In this document: one piece after another, positions 23,139 to 31,700 of the stretch
How positions within the stretch are numbered: the stretch's first letter is position 1
Layout: each line of letters starts with the position of its first letter
Origin: an uncultured Chitinophagales bacterium
GTDB lineage: Bacteria > Bacteroidota > Bacteroidia > Chitinophagales > Chitinophagaceae
Length of the DNA: 38,371 nt
Direction: 5' to 3'
Assembly: GCA_946886475.1 (NCBI GenBank)
Contig: CAMPIQ010000016.1
Span: forward strand, 1-38,371
Program-made: the position numbers and the translations under genes
The notes under the pieces: generated by a model
What the model was told of the DNA's origin: nothing
The model's input: only the letters and a program-made list of their open reading frames with translations
Databases searched by the model: none

Positions 23139-23142
23139 AAAC

Positions 23143-24519
23143 ATGTCACTGGCTAAACTGAAAGAACAACTGGAACAGGTATTGGAGTTGGATAACAAAC
23201 AGGAATTACATGACTTCCTGGACCAGCAAAATATCAGTGATGTTGCTGACCTGGTGTATGAACTCCCTGAAAATGACAGCCAGATCATTGCTGCCATGTC
23301 CGTTCACAGGGCTGTTGGTGTATTTAAAATACTGGATCTGGCGGCGCAAAAAAAGATCATTCAAACCCTGCCGCCAGGCAAAACCGCCAGCCTTCTCAAT
23401 GAACTCCCTCCCGATGACCGAACCGACTTTCTGGAAGAATTACCCAGTAATGTTGTCCGGGAACTGATAAAGTTGTTGGATAACGAAGAAAGAAAGATCA
23501 CACTTTCGTTATTAGGCTACCCCGAAAACAGTGTGGGCAGGCTGATGACACCTGATTATGTTTATGTATATGAAAACAATACCGTTCAGCAGGTTTTGGA
23601 TACCGTAAGAAGAGTTGGGAAAAACAGTGAAACCATAGATGTGATCTATGTGATCAATGAAACGGGTGATCTTCTTGATGACATCAGGATCAGGGAATTC
23701 ATTCTGGCATCTCCTGAAAAAAAAGTAAAAGAACTGATGGATAACAGGGGTATTGCCTTAAATGCCTACCAGGACCAGGAAGAAGCGGCCGAGATCTTTA
23801 AAATGAACAACAGGGTAGCCTTACCTGTTATCAGCAACAATAATAAACTGCTTGGAATTGTAACCATAGATGATATACTCTGGGTTGCTTCTGAAGAGTT
23901 TACAGAAGATATTCAAAAGATCGGGGGTACCGAAGCACTTGATGAACCCTACCTGGAGATACCGCTATTAAAGCTTTTTAAAAAAAGAGTAGTATGGCTG
24001 ATCGTTTTATTCATAGGTGAGTTGATGACCATTTCTGCAATGCACCAGTTTGAAGACGAGATTGCAAAAGTTGTTATCCTGGCCACCTTCATTCCTCTCA
24101 TCATTTCCAGTGGTGGAAATAGCGGTTCGCAGGCGGCTACACTGATCATCCAGGCTATGGCACTGCGAGAGATCTCCATAGTGGACTGGTGGAGAATTAT
24201 GCGAAGGGAAATACTGAGTGGGATCATGCTGGGCCTTACCTTATGCACCCTTGGAATAACCGTTATTACCTTATGGCATACCTTCTCCGATACTTTTGGG
24301 CAATATTATCTTAGCATTGCCTTTACCATCGGTTTTTCACTCATAGGCGTAGTGCTTTGGGGAACACTTGTTGGTTCCATGTTGCCACTGATACTTAAAC
24401 GCCTGGGTGCCGACCCTGCTGCCTCTTCTACTCCATTTGTGGCTACCCTGGTAGATGTAACAGGTTTGATCATTTATTTTTCTGTGGCATTTGCTGTTCT
24501 GAGTGGTAAATTATTATAA
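23143..24519 (+). CDS. mgtE: Magnesium transporter MgtE
   Basis: A 458-residue MgtE-type Mg2+ channel. Residues 20-130 are the cytoplasmic superhelical N domain (repeats such as PGKTASLLNELPPDDRTDFL). Residues 135-258 hold two CBS domains (VGRLMTPDYVYVYENNTVQQ ... NNRVALPVISNNNKLLGIVT, IDDILWV) that sense cytoplasmic Mg2+. From about 285 to 455 there are five membrane helices with the family motif GGNSGSQAATLIIQAMAL in the second helix region and the pore-lining ASSTPFVATLVDVTGL. Length and motifs are normal. No M-box or other Mg2+ riboswitch is visible upstream: the -7 element is four bases from the ATG. Confidence 0.96.
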   Translation: MSLAKLKEQLEQVLELDNKQELHDFLDQQNISDVADLVYELPENDSQIIAAMSVHRAVGVFKILDLAAQKKIIQTLPPGKTASLLNELPPDDRTDFLEELPSNVVRELIKLLDNEERKITLSLLGYPENSVGRLMTPDYVYVYENNTVQQVLDTVRRVGKNSETIDVIYVINETGDLLDDIRIREFILASPEKKVKELMDNRGIALNAYQDQEEAAEIFKMNNRVALPVISNNNKLLGIVTIDDILWVASEEFTEDIQKIGGTEALDEPYLEIPLLKLFKKRVVWLIVLFIGELMTISAMHQFEDEIAKVVILATFIPLIISSGGNSGSQAATLIIQAMALREISIVDWWRIMRREILSGIMLGLTLCTLGITVITLWHTFSDTFGQYYLSIAFTIGFSLIGVVLWGTLVGSMLPLILKRLGADPAASSTPFVATLVDVTGLIIYFSVAFAVLSGKLL

Positions 24520-24715
24520 CAACCCCTTTTCAATACAAAGTTTTGGGGTGTCAGCCTTTTTATAGATTTTCGTGGCGGGCGGGGCCTGGCGGTAGTTGGG
24601 ATGTATACGGGTTTAGCAATAAGGCCGGAACAAAAGAGTAACCAGTCAGCTGGTAACATTTTAACTGCACCGCTGGTTAATCAAACAACCCATTAACAAT
24701 AAATACATTACAAAC
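24520..24715. promoter_or_regulatory. Upstream region of glmS with a candidate promoter
   Basis: This 196-bp gap holds TTTTGG (24541-24546) and, 16 bases later, TAGATTTT (24563-24570), one mismatch from TAnnTTTG. If this is the promoter, glmS has a leader of about 140 bases that begins with a GC-rich stretch (24571-24592), unusual for this genome. Nothing resembles the glmS ribozyme core. A C4/G4 pairing at 24523-24548 is too weak to call a terminator. Confidence 0.3.
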
Positions 24716-26551
24716 ATGTGTGGTATCGTAGCCTATATCGGTCCCAGAGAAGCTTATCCAATTATCCTGAAAGGATTGAAAAGACTTGAATACAGGGGAT
24801 ATGACAGTTCGGGAATAGCCCTGCTAAACAGCGGTTTAAAGGTTTATAAAAAGAAAGGCAAAGTTGCAGAACTGGAGGAGAACCTTCAGGGGAAAGACCT
24901 TCATGCCAATATCGGAATTGGTCATACAAGATGGGCCACACACGGGGAACCAAGTGACCGAAATGCGCATCCGCATACATCAGCATCAGGCAAGCTGGCC
25001 ATGATCCATAATGGCATCATTGAAAACTATTCCCAGATCAAGCAGGAACTGCTTAAAAAGGGATACCAGTTCCATAGCGATACCGACACTGAAGTTTTAC
25101 TCAATTTCATTGAGGACATCAAGAACAACAATAATGTTCCACTGGAAGAAGCATTACGGATAGCATTAAAAAGAATTGTAGGTGCGTATGTTATTGTGCT
25201 CATTGACAACGATGACCCATCCACACTGATAGCTGCAAGAAAGGGAAGTCCGCTGGTTATTGGCATTGGCAAAGGAGAACATTTCCTGGCCTCTGATGCC
25301 TCCCCTATCATTGAATACACCAAAGAAGTTGTTTATGTGAACGATTATGAAGTGGCCATCATTAAAGCGGATGAACTCATACTTAAAAACCTTGGTAATG
25401 AGATCCAGACCCCCTACATTACCAAACTTGACATGGAACTGGCGGCCATCGAAAAAAGTGGTTATGACCATTTTATGCTTAAAGAGATCTTTGAACAGCC
25501 ACAAACAATATATGATTGCCTGCGCGGACGCCTCGATGCAGAAGCTGCCACTATTACAATGAGTGGTATTGAAAAATATGCGGATCAGATCATGAAAGCA
25601 AACCGTATAGTTATGGTAGCCTGCGGCACCAGCTGGCATGCCGGACTCGTGGCAGAATATATTTTTGAAGAACTCACAAGGATCAATGTAGAAGTGGAAT
25701 ATGCCTCGGAATTCAGGTACCGGAACCCGGTGATCAATAAGGGTGATGTTATCATTGCCATTTCTCAAAGCGGTGAAACCGCCGATACGCTGGTGGCGAT
25801 CGAAACTGCCAAATCAAAAGGCGCAATTATTCTTGGAGTGGTAAATGTTGTTGGTTCCTCAATTGCACGTGTTTCAGATGCGGGTGCATATACACATGCC
25901 GGACCTGAAATTGGAGTGGCCTCTACAAAAGCATTCACTGCCCAATTGGCTATATTAGTAATGATAGCTTTAAAAGTTGGTTATGAAAAAGGCTCCCTGC
26001 CTCATGACCGTTACCAAAAACTTTTAAGGGAACTGGATTCCATTCCTGATAAAGTTGCGGATCTATTAAAACTTCATGAACACACCAGGCAAATTGCAGA
26101 AAAATATAAAGACGCGAGAGATTTTCTCTATCTGGGAAGAGGATATAATTTTCCTGTTGCCCTTGAAGGGGCTTTAAAACTGAAAGAGATCTCCTATATA
26201 CATGCGGAAGGTTATCCTGCAGCGGAAATGAAACATGGCCCCATTGCACTTGTTGACGAAACCCTTCCTGTTGTATTTATTGCAACAAAAGATTCATACC
26301 ATGAAAAGGTGATCAGCAATATGCAGGAGATAAAGGCAAGAAAAGGAAAAGTGATTGCCGTGATCAACGAAGGTGATGAACAGAGTCTTGCCCTGGCAGA
26401 CGATGTGATCATTGTACCTGAATCAGATGAAATTCTATCACCCATGATCAATGTGATACCCATGCAATTGCTGGCATATTATATTGGTGTTGCCAAAAAC
26501 CTTGATGTTGACAAACCGCGCAATCTTGCCAAATCGGTAACAGTAGAATAA
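24716..26551 (+). CDS. glmS: Glutamine--fructose-6-phosphate aminotransferase (isomerising)
   Basis: GlmS makes glucosamine-6-phosphate, the entry step to peptidoglycan and LPS amino sugars. The 611 residues match the family length. Cys2 in MCGIVAYIG is the glutaminase nucleophile; YRGYDSSGIAL and HTRWATHGEPS are glutaminase motifs. Two SIS domains follow (MVACGTSWHAGLVAEYI, AISQSGETADT; YLGRGYNFPVALEGALKLKE). The protein ends NLAKSVTVE as expected. The DUF4954 gene starts 29 bp downstream on the same strand and is probably co-transcribed. Confidence 0.97.
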   Translation: MCGIVAYIGPREAYPIILKGLKRLEYRGYDSSGIALLNSGLKVYKKKGKVAELEENLQGKDLHANIGIGHTRWATHGEPSDRNAHPHTSASGKLAMIHNGIIENYSQIKQELLKKGYQFHSDTDTEVLLNFIEDIKNNNNVPLEEALRIALKRIVGAYVIVLIDNDDPSTLIAARKGSPLVIGIGKGEHFLASDASPIIEYTKEVVYVNDYEVAIIKADELILKNLGNEIQTPYITKLDMELAAIEKSGYDHFMLKEIFEQPQTIYDCLRGRLDAEAATITMSGIEKYADQIMKANRIVMVACGTSWHAGLVAEYIFEELTRINVEVEYASEFRYRNPVINKGDVIIAISQSGETADTLVAIETAKSKGAIILGVVNVVGSSIARVSDAGAYTHAGPEIGVASTKAFTAQLAILVMIALKVGYEKGSLPHDRYQKLLRELDSIPDKVADLLKLHEHTRQIAEKYKDARDFLYLGRGYNFPVALEGALKLKEISYIHAEGYPAAEMKHGPIALVDETLPVVFIATKDSYHEKVISNMQEIKARKGKVIAVINEGDEQSLALADDVIIVPESDEILSPMINVIPMQLLAYYIGVAKNLDVDKPRNLAKSVTVE

Positions 26552-26580
26552 TACAATTTTCATTTTGTAGTAAATTCAGT

Positions 26581-28782
26581 ATGAACGAGATCACTAAGGA
26601 GTCTTTAAGCTGCATTGGATATGATTTTATTGATGCCAGATATCTACCCGAAGGCAAAGATGAATATCACCTTCGTGACCTTCAAAACAGGAGCGGAATA
26701 GCATACCGTAACCTTAGCGCGTATGAAATTGAAGTACTGGTACGTAATAACAACACTTCAGATAACTGGAATAATATCCGTGTTTCTGATGCATTCAACC
26801 CCGAACTGGTAAAGCATTGCAAATTCTATGGACTGGTAAGGATAGGAAAACTGGAGCCAATTTCTTTGAACTATCATAATGTTTGCATGCCAGTGGGCCT
26901 GTATGGAAGTACCATCATTAGCTGCGATCTTGGCGATAATGTAATTGTAAATAATGTCAATTACATGTCGCATTACATTATTGGAAATGAAGTGATACTT
27001 CTTAATATTCATGAACTGCATGTAACCGATCATGCCAAATTTGGTAATGGAATTATCAAGGAAGGAGAGCATGAATCTGTAAGGGTATGGGTGGAAGTTT
27101 GTAATGAAAATGCAGGCAGGAAAATTTTACCTTATAACGGTATGCTTCCGGGAGATGCTTACCTGTGGTCCAAATACAGGGCAGATGCTGACCTCATGGA
27201 AAAGTTCAAAATATTCACTGAAAAAAAATTCGATAAACAAAGAGGATATTATGGCAAGATCGGCGACCGCAGTGTAATCAAGAATACAAGCATCATCAAA
27301 GATGTATGGGTTGGAACCGATGCCTATATCAAAGGAGCAAACAAGTTAAAGAACCTCACCATTAATTCATCCCCTGAAGCCCCTTCGCAAATTGGCGAAG
27401 GATGCGAAATGGTAAATGGTATTATTGGAGAAGGTTGCAGGATATTTTATGGTGTAAAAGCAGTAAGGTTTTTTTTGGCTTCGCATTCCCAACTTAAATA
27501 TGGTGCCCGGTTGATCAATTCCTATCTCGGTAGCAATTCCACTATATCCTGTTGCGAAGTATTGAATTCCCTGATCTTTCCCGGTCATGAGCAACACCAT
27601 AACAATTCATTTTTATGTGCCGCCCTGGTTATGGGGCAAAGCAATATTGCGGCGGGTGCCACCATTGGTTCAAATCATAATAGCCGTGCCGCTGATGGAG
27701 AATTTGTAAGCGGCCGTGGATTCTGGCCGGGATTATGTGTAAGCCTGAAACATAATTCAAGATTTGCCACTTTTACATTACTGGCTAAGGGCGATTATTC
27801 ATATGAACTAAATGTTCCCCTGCCCTTTAGCCTCGTTAGCAATGATGATGCAAATAATCAACTCACCGTAATGCCGGCATACTGGTTTATGTACAATCTT
27901 TATGCATTGGCAAGAAATGCGGATAAATATGTTGACAGGGATAAAAGAACTGAAAAGATCCAGTTGATTGAATACGATTACCTCGCTCCGGATAGTATTA
28001 ATGAGATTTTTAATGGTCTTGACCTGCTTGGAAAATTTACAGCCCTGGCTTATGATAGAACAACTGATAATAAATCAGATGAAAATACCCTTATCGCCAG
28101 GGGCCAGGAAATACTGAGCGATCCTTCTACAGACCTCAGGGGTATTGAGATCAGGGCTTATGGATTCGAAAACAATCAGAGGCCGGTGGTTCTGGTCAAG
28201 GTTAAAGAAGCCTATAAGATCTATAAGGACCTTATATTATACTACGGAGTGAAACAATTGATAACCTTTATAGAAACGAATGCATTTTCTTCATTTGATG
28301 ACCTAACCCGCGCTTTACCAGCTTCACCTCAAAGGCTCGGGTGGACCAATATAGGTGGACAGTTATTTTCCATGGAATCTCTCAATAATTTATTGAAGGC
28401 CATTAAAAATAACCAAATTGATGGATGGGATGATATTCATGAATTCTATACAGCCAGTGGTGCAACCTATCAGGATCAAAAACTCCATCATGCCTACGCC
28501 TGTTTACTGGAGATCTTATCTATCAGCGAACTGTCAAAAGAAAAATTCCGGGAGTTACTGGAATCAGCCCTCAACATAAGAGAATGGATGACCAGCCAGA
28601 TATTCTTATCAAGACAAAAGGATTATGAGAGCGGGTTCCGTAAGATGAATTATGATAGTGAAGAAGAAATGAATGAGGTGCTGGGGAGTTTGGATGACAA
28701 CATGTTTATCAATAGCCAGAAGGCGGCTTTGAAGGAATTCAATGCCTCAATAAGTAATATAATTAAATCACTAGGCCTGTAA
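26581..28782 (+). CDS. DUF4954-family protein, left-handed beta-helix-like
   Basis: A 733-residue protein that I recognise as DUF4954, a large conserved Bacteroidota family without a known role. Residues 90-400 are rich in hexapeptide-like turns (IISCDLGDNVIVNNVNY, IIGEGCRIFYGVKAV, INSYLGSNSTISCCEVLNSL, GQSNIAAGATIGSNHNSRAA), as in left-handed beta-helix acyl- and nucleotidyltransferases such as GlmU. A C-terminal helical half (about 440-733) follows. No signal peptide. It lies just after glmS, so a role in amino-sugar or sugar-nucleotide metabolism is a reasonable guess from context and fold, not a demonstrated function. A bidirectional terminator follows. Confidence 0.85.
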   Translation: MNEITKESLSCIGYDFIDARYLPEGKDEYHLRDLQNRSGIAYRNLSAYEIEVLVRNNNTSDNWNNIRVSDAFNPELVKHCKFYGLVRIGKLEPISLNYHNVCMPVGLYGSTIISCDLGDNVIVNNVNYMSHYIIGNEVILLNIHELHVTDHAKFGNGIIKEGEHESVRVWVEVCNENAGRKILPYNGMLPGDAYLWSKYRADADLMEKFKIFTEKKFDKQRGYYGKIGDRSVIKNTSIIKDVWVGTDAYIKGANKLKNLTINSSPEAPSQIGEGCEMVNGIIGEGCRIFYGVKAVRFFLASHSQLKYGARLINSYLGSNSTISCCEVLNSLIFPGHEQHHNNSFLCAALVMGQSNIAAGATIGSNHNSRAADGEFVSGRGFWPGLCVSLKHNSRFATFTLLAKGDYSYELNVPLPFSLVSNDDANNQLTVMPAYWFMYNLYALARNADKYVDRDKRTEKIQLIEYDYLAPDSINEIFNGLDLLGKFTALAYDRTTDNKSDENTLIARGQEILSDPSTDLRGIEIRAYGFENNQRPVVLVKVKEAYKIYKDLILYYGVKQLITFIETNAFSSFDDLTRALPASPQRLGWTNIGGQLFSMESLNNLLKAIKNNQIDGWDDIHEFYTASGATYQDQKLHHAYACLLEILSISELSKEKFRELLESALNIREWMTSQIFLSRQKDYESGFRKMNYDSEEEMNEVLGSLDDNMFINSQKAALKEFNASISNIIKSLGL

Positions 28783-28787
28783 ATGAC

Positions 28788-28813
28788 AAAGGTCCTTCAG
28801 ATGAAGGACCTTT
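28788..28813. terminator. Bidirectional terminator between DUF4954 gene and lipoprotein copy B
   Basis: AAAGGTCCTTC and GAAGGACCTTT pair perfectly over 11 bases with a four-base loop (AGAT). Both strands carry a T-run after the stem (TTTATT on the plus strand, TTTGTCATTT on the minus strand). It separates two convergent genes. Confidence 0.88.
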
Positions 28814-28830
28814 ATTAAAATCATACAATC

Positions 28831-29034
28831 TTATTGACCAATAACAGTTGTATCAACTGAATTCAAATTAGTTGTATCAGGAGTTACAGGCATTGCAGCA
28901 TTGATAGAATCCTGTGCTCTTTTGATAGAATCTGCAATTCTTGCAGAATCTGCAGCAGCATCAGTACCGTCAGCTGAATCATTACAAGCAACAAGCGCAC
29001 CTGCAATAGCGAACATTAATAAAAACTTTTTCAT
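28831..29034 (-). CDS. Small lipoprotein, copy B of a paralogous pair
   Basis: A 67-residue lipoprotein with MKKFLLMFAIAGALVAC ending at Cys17. Residues 15-57 differ from copy A (8924-9139) at only two of 43 positions. At the DNA level one 38-base stretch is identical between the copies. The signal peptide and the C-terminal tail differ more, so the similar part is exactly the mature central region. Unlike copy A it has its own good promoter (29065-29095). No domain is recognised. Confidence 0.87.
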   Translation of the reverse strand: MKKFLLMFAIAGALVACNDSADGTDAAADSARIADSIKRAQDSINAAMPVTPDTTNLNSVDTTVIGQ

Positions 29035-29064
29035 TGTACTTTGGTTTTAGTTAACTAATGGCCG

Positions 29065-29095
29065 CAAAGGTAATCGCCACTTTTTAAAATCCAAA
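29065..29095 (-). promoter_or_regulatory. Promoter of lipoprotein copy B
   Basis: On the minus strand TTTGG (29095-29091) is followed after 18 bases by TACCTTTG (29072-29065), a full match to the Bacteroidota consensus at normal spacing. The start codon is 30 bases downstream. This is one of the two best promoters in the window. Confidence 0.8.
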
Positions 29096-29128
29096 TTTTC
29101 ATAATCGAATATTAATTGGCAGGCATGC

Positions 29129-30436
29129 CTATTTTTTCCTGAAATAAATCCTGATGGGTACCCCGGTAAAGCTGAATTTCTCTCTTAGCTTGTTTTCCAG
29201 GTAGTTTCTATATGGTGTTTTTATATCATCCGGATAATTGGTAAAAAATGCAAATGACGGAACCTTGGTAGGTAACTGTGTTATATACTTGATTTTTATT
29301 GGATGTCCTCGTACCACCGGAGGATGAAATGCTTCTATGGCCTTTAATATCACATCGTTAAGTTTGGATGTACTGATTTTTCTTTTTCTGTTTTCATCCA
29401 CTTCAATCGAAAGTTCTATTGCCTTAAAGATCCTGGTTTTTTCTTTTGCTGAAATAAAAAGAACCGGAACATCGCTGAAAGGAGCCAGGCGCTGTTTCAA
29501 CTGTTTTTCATATTCTTTGGCTGTATTCGTTTCCTTTTCAACCAGGTCCCATTTATTTACCAGCACCACTACCCCCTTACCTTTTTTGGATGCCAGGCTG
29601 AATATGCTGAGGTCCTGCGCAGTGATGCCTTTCTCAGCATCAAGCATCAGCATACAAACATCTGCTTCATCCATGGCTTTGATAGCTCTGATTACCGAAT
29701 AAAATTCAAGGTCCTCATGCACCTTGGCCTTTCTTCTGATCCCTGCCGTATCAATGAGTATAAAATCTTTCTGGAAAAGCTTATAACGCGTATGGATGGT
29801 ATCACGGGTTGTACCTGCAATATCACTCACAATTGTTCTTTCCGTTCCGATCAGGGCATTTAACAGGGAAGATTTTCCAACATTCGGCTGCCCGATGATG
29901 GCGAATTTAGGGATGCCCTCATCTTCAAAGGCCTCCGCTTCATCTTCCATCTGGCTGGTGACCATATCAAGCACTTCGCCTGTTCCGCTTCCACTTATGG
30001 ATGATATAAAAAATATCTTTTCAAAGCCGAGACTATAAAATTCAGCTGCTTCCAGCAACCGCTCATTATTATCAACTTTGTTTACAACAAGCAGCACGGG
30101 TTTGGTTGAACGCCTCAACACATCGGCCATGGCATCATCCAGATCTGTGATTCCCGTTGCAGCATCAACAACAAATAAGATCACACTCGCTTCTTCAACG
30201 GCAACCTCCACCTGTTTCCGGATTTCCCTTTCAAAAACATCGTCACTATCCGGCACAAAACCACCCGTATCGATCACATAAAAACTTTTACCATTCCATT
30301 CAGAAATACCATACTGGCGATCCCTGGTAACACCAGGCGTATCTTCCACAATGGCTTTGCGTTGTTCGAGCAACCGGTTGAAAAGGGTGCTTTTCCCTAC
30401 ATTGGGCCTTCCTACAATTGCTACAGTAAATGCCAT
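29129..30436 (-). CDS. der: Ribosome-assembly GTPase Der (EngA)
   Basis: Der has two GTPase domains in tandem and helps assemble the 50S subunit. P-loops are GRPNVGKS (9-16) and GQPNVGKS (182-189). Each domain has its DxxG (VIDTGG; LIDTAG) and NKxD (VVNKVD; LVNKWD). A KH-like C-terminal domain (about 350-435) ends the protein, including HPIKIKYITQ. The 435 residues are the normal length. era follows in the opposite reading order 46 bp upstream, also on the minus strand, so era and der may be co-transcribed. Confidence 0.97.
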   Translation of the reverse strand: MAFTVAIVGRPNVGKSTLFNRLLEQRKAIVEDTPGVTRDRQYGISEWNGKSFYVIDTGGFVPDSDDVFEREIRKQVEVAVEEASVILFVVDAATGITDLDDAMADVLRRSTKPVLLVVNKVDNNERLLEAAEFYSLGFEKIFFISSISGSGTGEVLDMVTSQMEDEAEAFEDEGIPKFAIIGQPNVGKSSLLNALIGTERTIVSDIAGTTRDTIHTRYKLFQKDFILIDTAGIRRKAKVHEDLEFYSVIRAIKAMDEADVCMLMLDAEKGITAQDLSIFSLASKKGKGVVVLVNKWDLVEKETNTAKEYEKQLKQRLAPFSDVPVLFISAKEKTRIFKAIELSIEVDENRKRKISTSKLNDVILKAIEAFHPPVVRGHPIKIKYITQLPTKVPSFAFFTNYPDDIKTPYRNYLENKLREKFSFTGVPIRIYFRKK

Positions 30437-30482
30437 AATTATTTAGTTATTAGATGTTTTGCATTGCATGTGCAATAGCACA

Positions 30483-31349
30483 TCAGTATCCGTATTCTCT
30501 CAGATAAAGATCATTCTCCCTCCATTTGGGACGAACCTTTACAAATAATTCAAGAAAGACTTTCTCCTCAATGAATGCTTCAATTTCCTTTCTGGCCAGA
30601 GATCCAATTTCCTTTATCATTTTTCCACCCTCGCCAATGATAATAGCTTTCTGGGTTTCTCTTTGTACAATGATCTCGGCCCTTATTTTTACCAGCGTTG
30701 ATTTTTGTTTGAACTCATTTACAATTACGGTAGTGTGATAAGGGATCTCATCTTCAAATAATGAATATATCTTTTCACGAATGATCTCTGACACAAAGAA
30801 CTTTGTTGGCAGATCGGATATTTCATCCTCAGCATAGAAGGGCATTCCTTCCGGCAGATAATCCAGTATTTTTTGTAACAGCAGATCAATGTTTTCACCT
30901 GTAAGGGCAGATATGGCAATTATATCATTTGCATATTTCCTGTCCTTGAAAAAACTCATCACCTCCTTTTGCTTTTCCTTCCCTACATGGTCGATCTTAT
31001 TGATAAGAATTAAAGCGGGCACTTTTAATTTTAGTGCCGAGAAAATTTCATCCGCTTCTTCAGGTTTATCGCGGGCATCAACTATCAATAAAGCCAGGTC
31101 AGCATCCTCAAGGGCGGTTTTTACTGCCATCATCATTTTTTCATGAAGCTTATACCTTGGGTCTATGATACCTGGCGTATCAGAAAAAATGATCTGGTAC
31201 TCACCGGTTGTGAGTATTCCCTTTATCCGGTGCCGGGTAGTTTGAACTTTTGAGGAAACGATAGCAAGTTTCTCCTTCATCAATGCATTCAGCAAGGTGC
31301 TTTTGCCTGCATTAGGCTTTCCGAATATGTTGACGAAACCAGATTTCAC
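30483..31349 (-). CDS. era: GTPase Era
   Basis: Era binds 16S rRNA and GTP in 30S assembly. The P-loop is GKPNAGKS (10-17), followed by the effector region QTTRHRIKGI, DTPG (about 57-60), LINKID and SALTGENI. The C-terminal KH domain has GEGGKMIKEIG (GxxG loop) and ends in the family-typical KVRPKWREN. 288 residues. The start is GTG at 31349 (GTG AAA TCT GGT), the only non-ATG start that I consider certain in this window. der follows on the same strand. Confidence 0.96.
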   Translation of the reverse strand: MKSGFVNIFGKPNAGKSTLLNALMKEKLAIVSSKVQTTRHRIKGILTTGEYQIIFSDTPGIIDPRYKLHEKMMMAVKTALEDADLALLIVDARDKPEEADEIFSALKLKVPALILINKIDHVGKEKQKEVMSFFKDRKYANDIIAISALTGENIDLLLQKILDYLPEGMPFYAEDEISDLPTKFFVSEIIREKIYSLFEDEIPYHTTVIVNEFKQKSTLVKIRAEIIVQRETQKAIIIGEGGKMIKEIGSLARKEIEAFIEEKVFLELFVKVRPKWRENDLYLREYGY

Positions 31350-31371
31350 CTGATGGAATAAAATTTAAATT

Positions 31372-31406
31372 GTTCAAAGTTCAGGCTTTAAAGTTCAATG
31401 TTCAAA
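31372..31406. repeat. Seven-nt tandem repeat, GTTCAAA type
   Basis: Five units in strict register: GTTCAAA, GTTCAGG, CTTTAAA, GTTCAAT, GTTCAAA. About 50 bp away CTTTGAA, CTTTGAT (31455-31468) gives two inverted units, and TCAAAGTTCA/TGAACTTTGA form a 10-base inverted repeat across the gap. It lies between the tRNA-fMet terminator and era. Confidence 0.6.
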
Positions 31407-31470
31407 TCAACCTGCGGTCTTCAAAAAGCCGTTGACTATTAACCGGCACCCTCACTTTGAACTTTGATCT

Positions 31471-31496
31471 AAAAAAAAAGCCCCGCATTCCGGGGC
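31471..31496 (-). terminator. Terminator of tRNA-fMet
   Basis: On the minus strand GCCCCG pairs with CGGGGC around GAATG, followed by T9. It begins six bases after the tRNA 3' end and stops the tRNA transcript before era. Confidence 0.9.
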
Positions 31497-31501
31497 CTTA
31501 G

Positions 31502-31573
<72 letters not shown>

Positions 31574-31655
31574 ATGTGGGTGGCAAATATAGGTTGCATT
31601 CACTTTTCAGCCAAAGAATTTTCCATTTCAGAACTACCATTATCATTTCAATAAC

Positions 31656-31681
31656 AAAGCCCCTGTAAAAACAGGGGCTTT
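31656..31681 (-). terminator. Terminator of the GIN-domain gene
   Basis: AAAGCCCCTGT and ACAGGGGCTTT pair over 11 bases around AAAA. On the minus strand the stem ends GGGGCTTTGTTATT, which ends transcription of the gene at 31701-32414. Confidence 0.8.
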
Positions 31682-31700
31682 CCTTGTGTTGTATCGCTGT

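Noticed and set aside
24520..24715. glmS ribozyme or other riboswitch before glmS
   Set aside because: None of the conserved core of the ribozyme is visible; GC-rich stretch and weak C4/G4 pairing do not form a known motif.
25166..25768. 200-codon open frame on the minus strand
   Set aside because: It lies wholly inside glmS, reads as low-complexity His/Phe/Asn-rich protein without motifs, and is explained by the coding bias of the opposite strand.
30437..30482. Small palindromes (TGTGCAATAGCACA, ATTGCATGTGCAAT) between era and der
   Set aside because: Too short, with small stems and no U-tract; could be chance in an AT-rich gap, so not called a terminator or operator.
31451..31469. Third terminator arm or tRNA processing element at CTTTGAACTTTGAT
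   Set aside because: Better explained as two units of the seven-base repeat family; the real tRNA terminator (6-bp stem, U9) lies between it and the tRNA.
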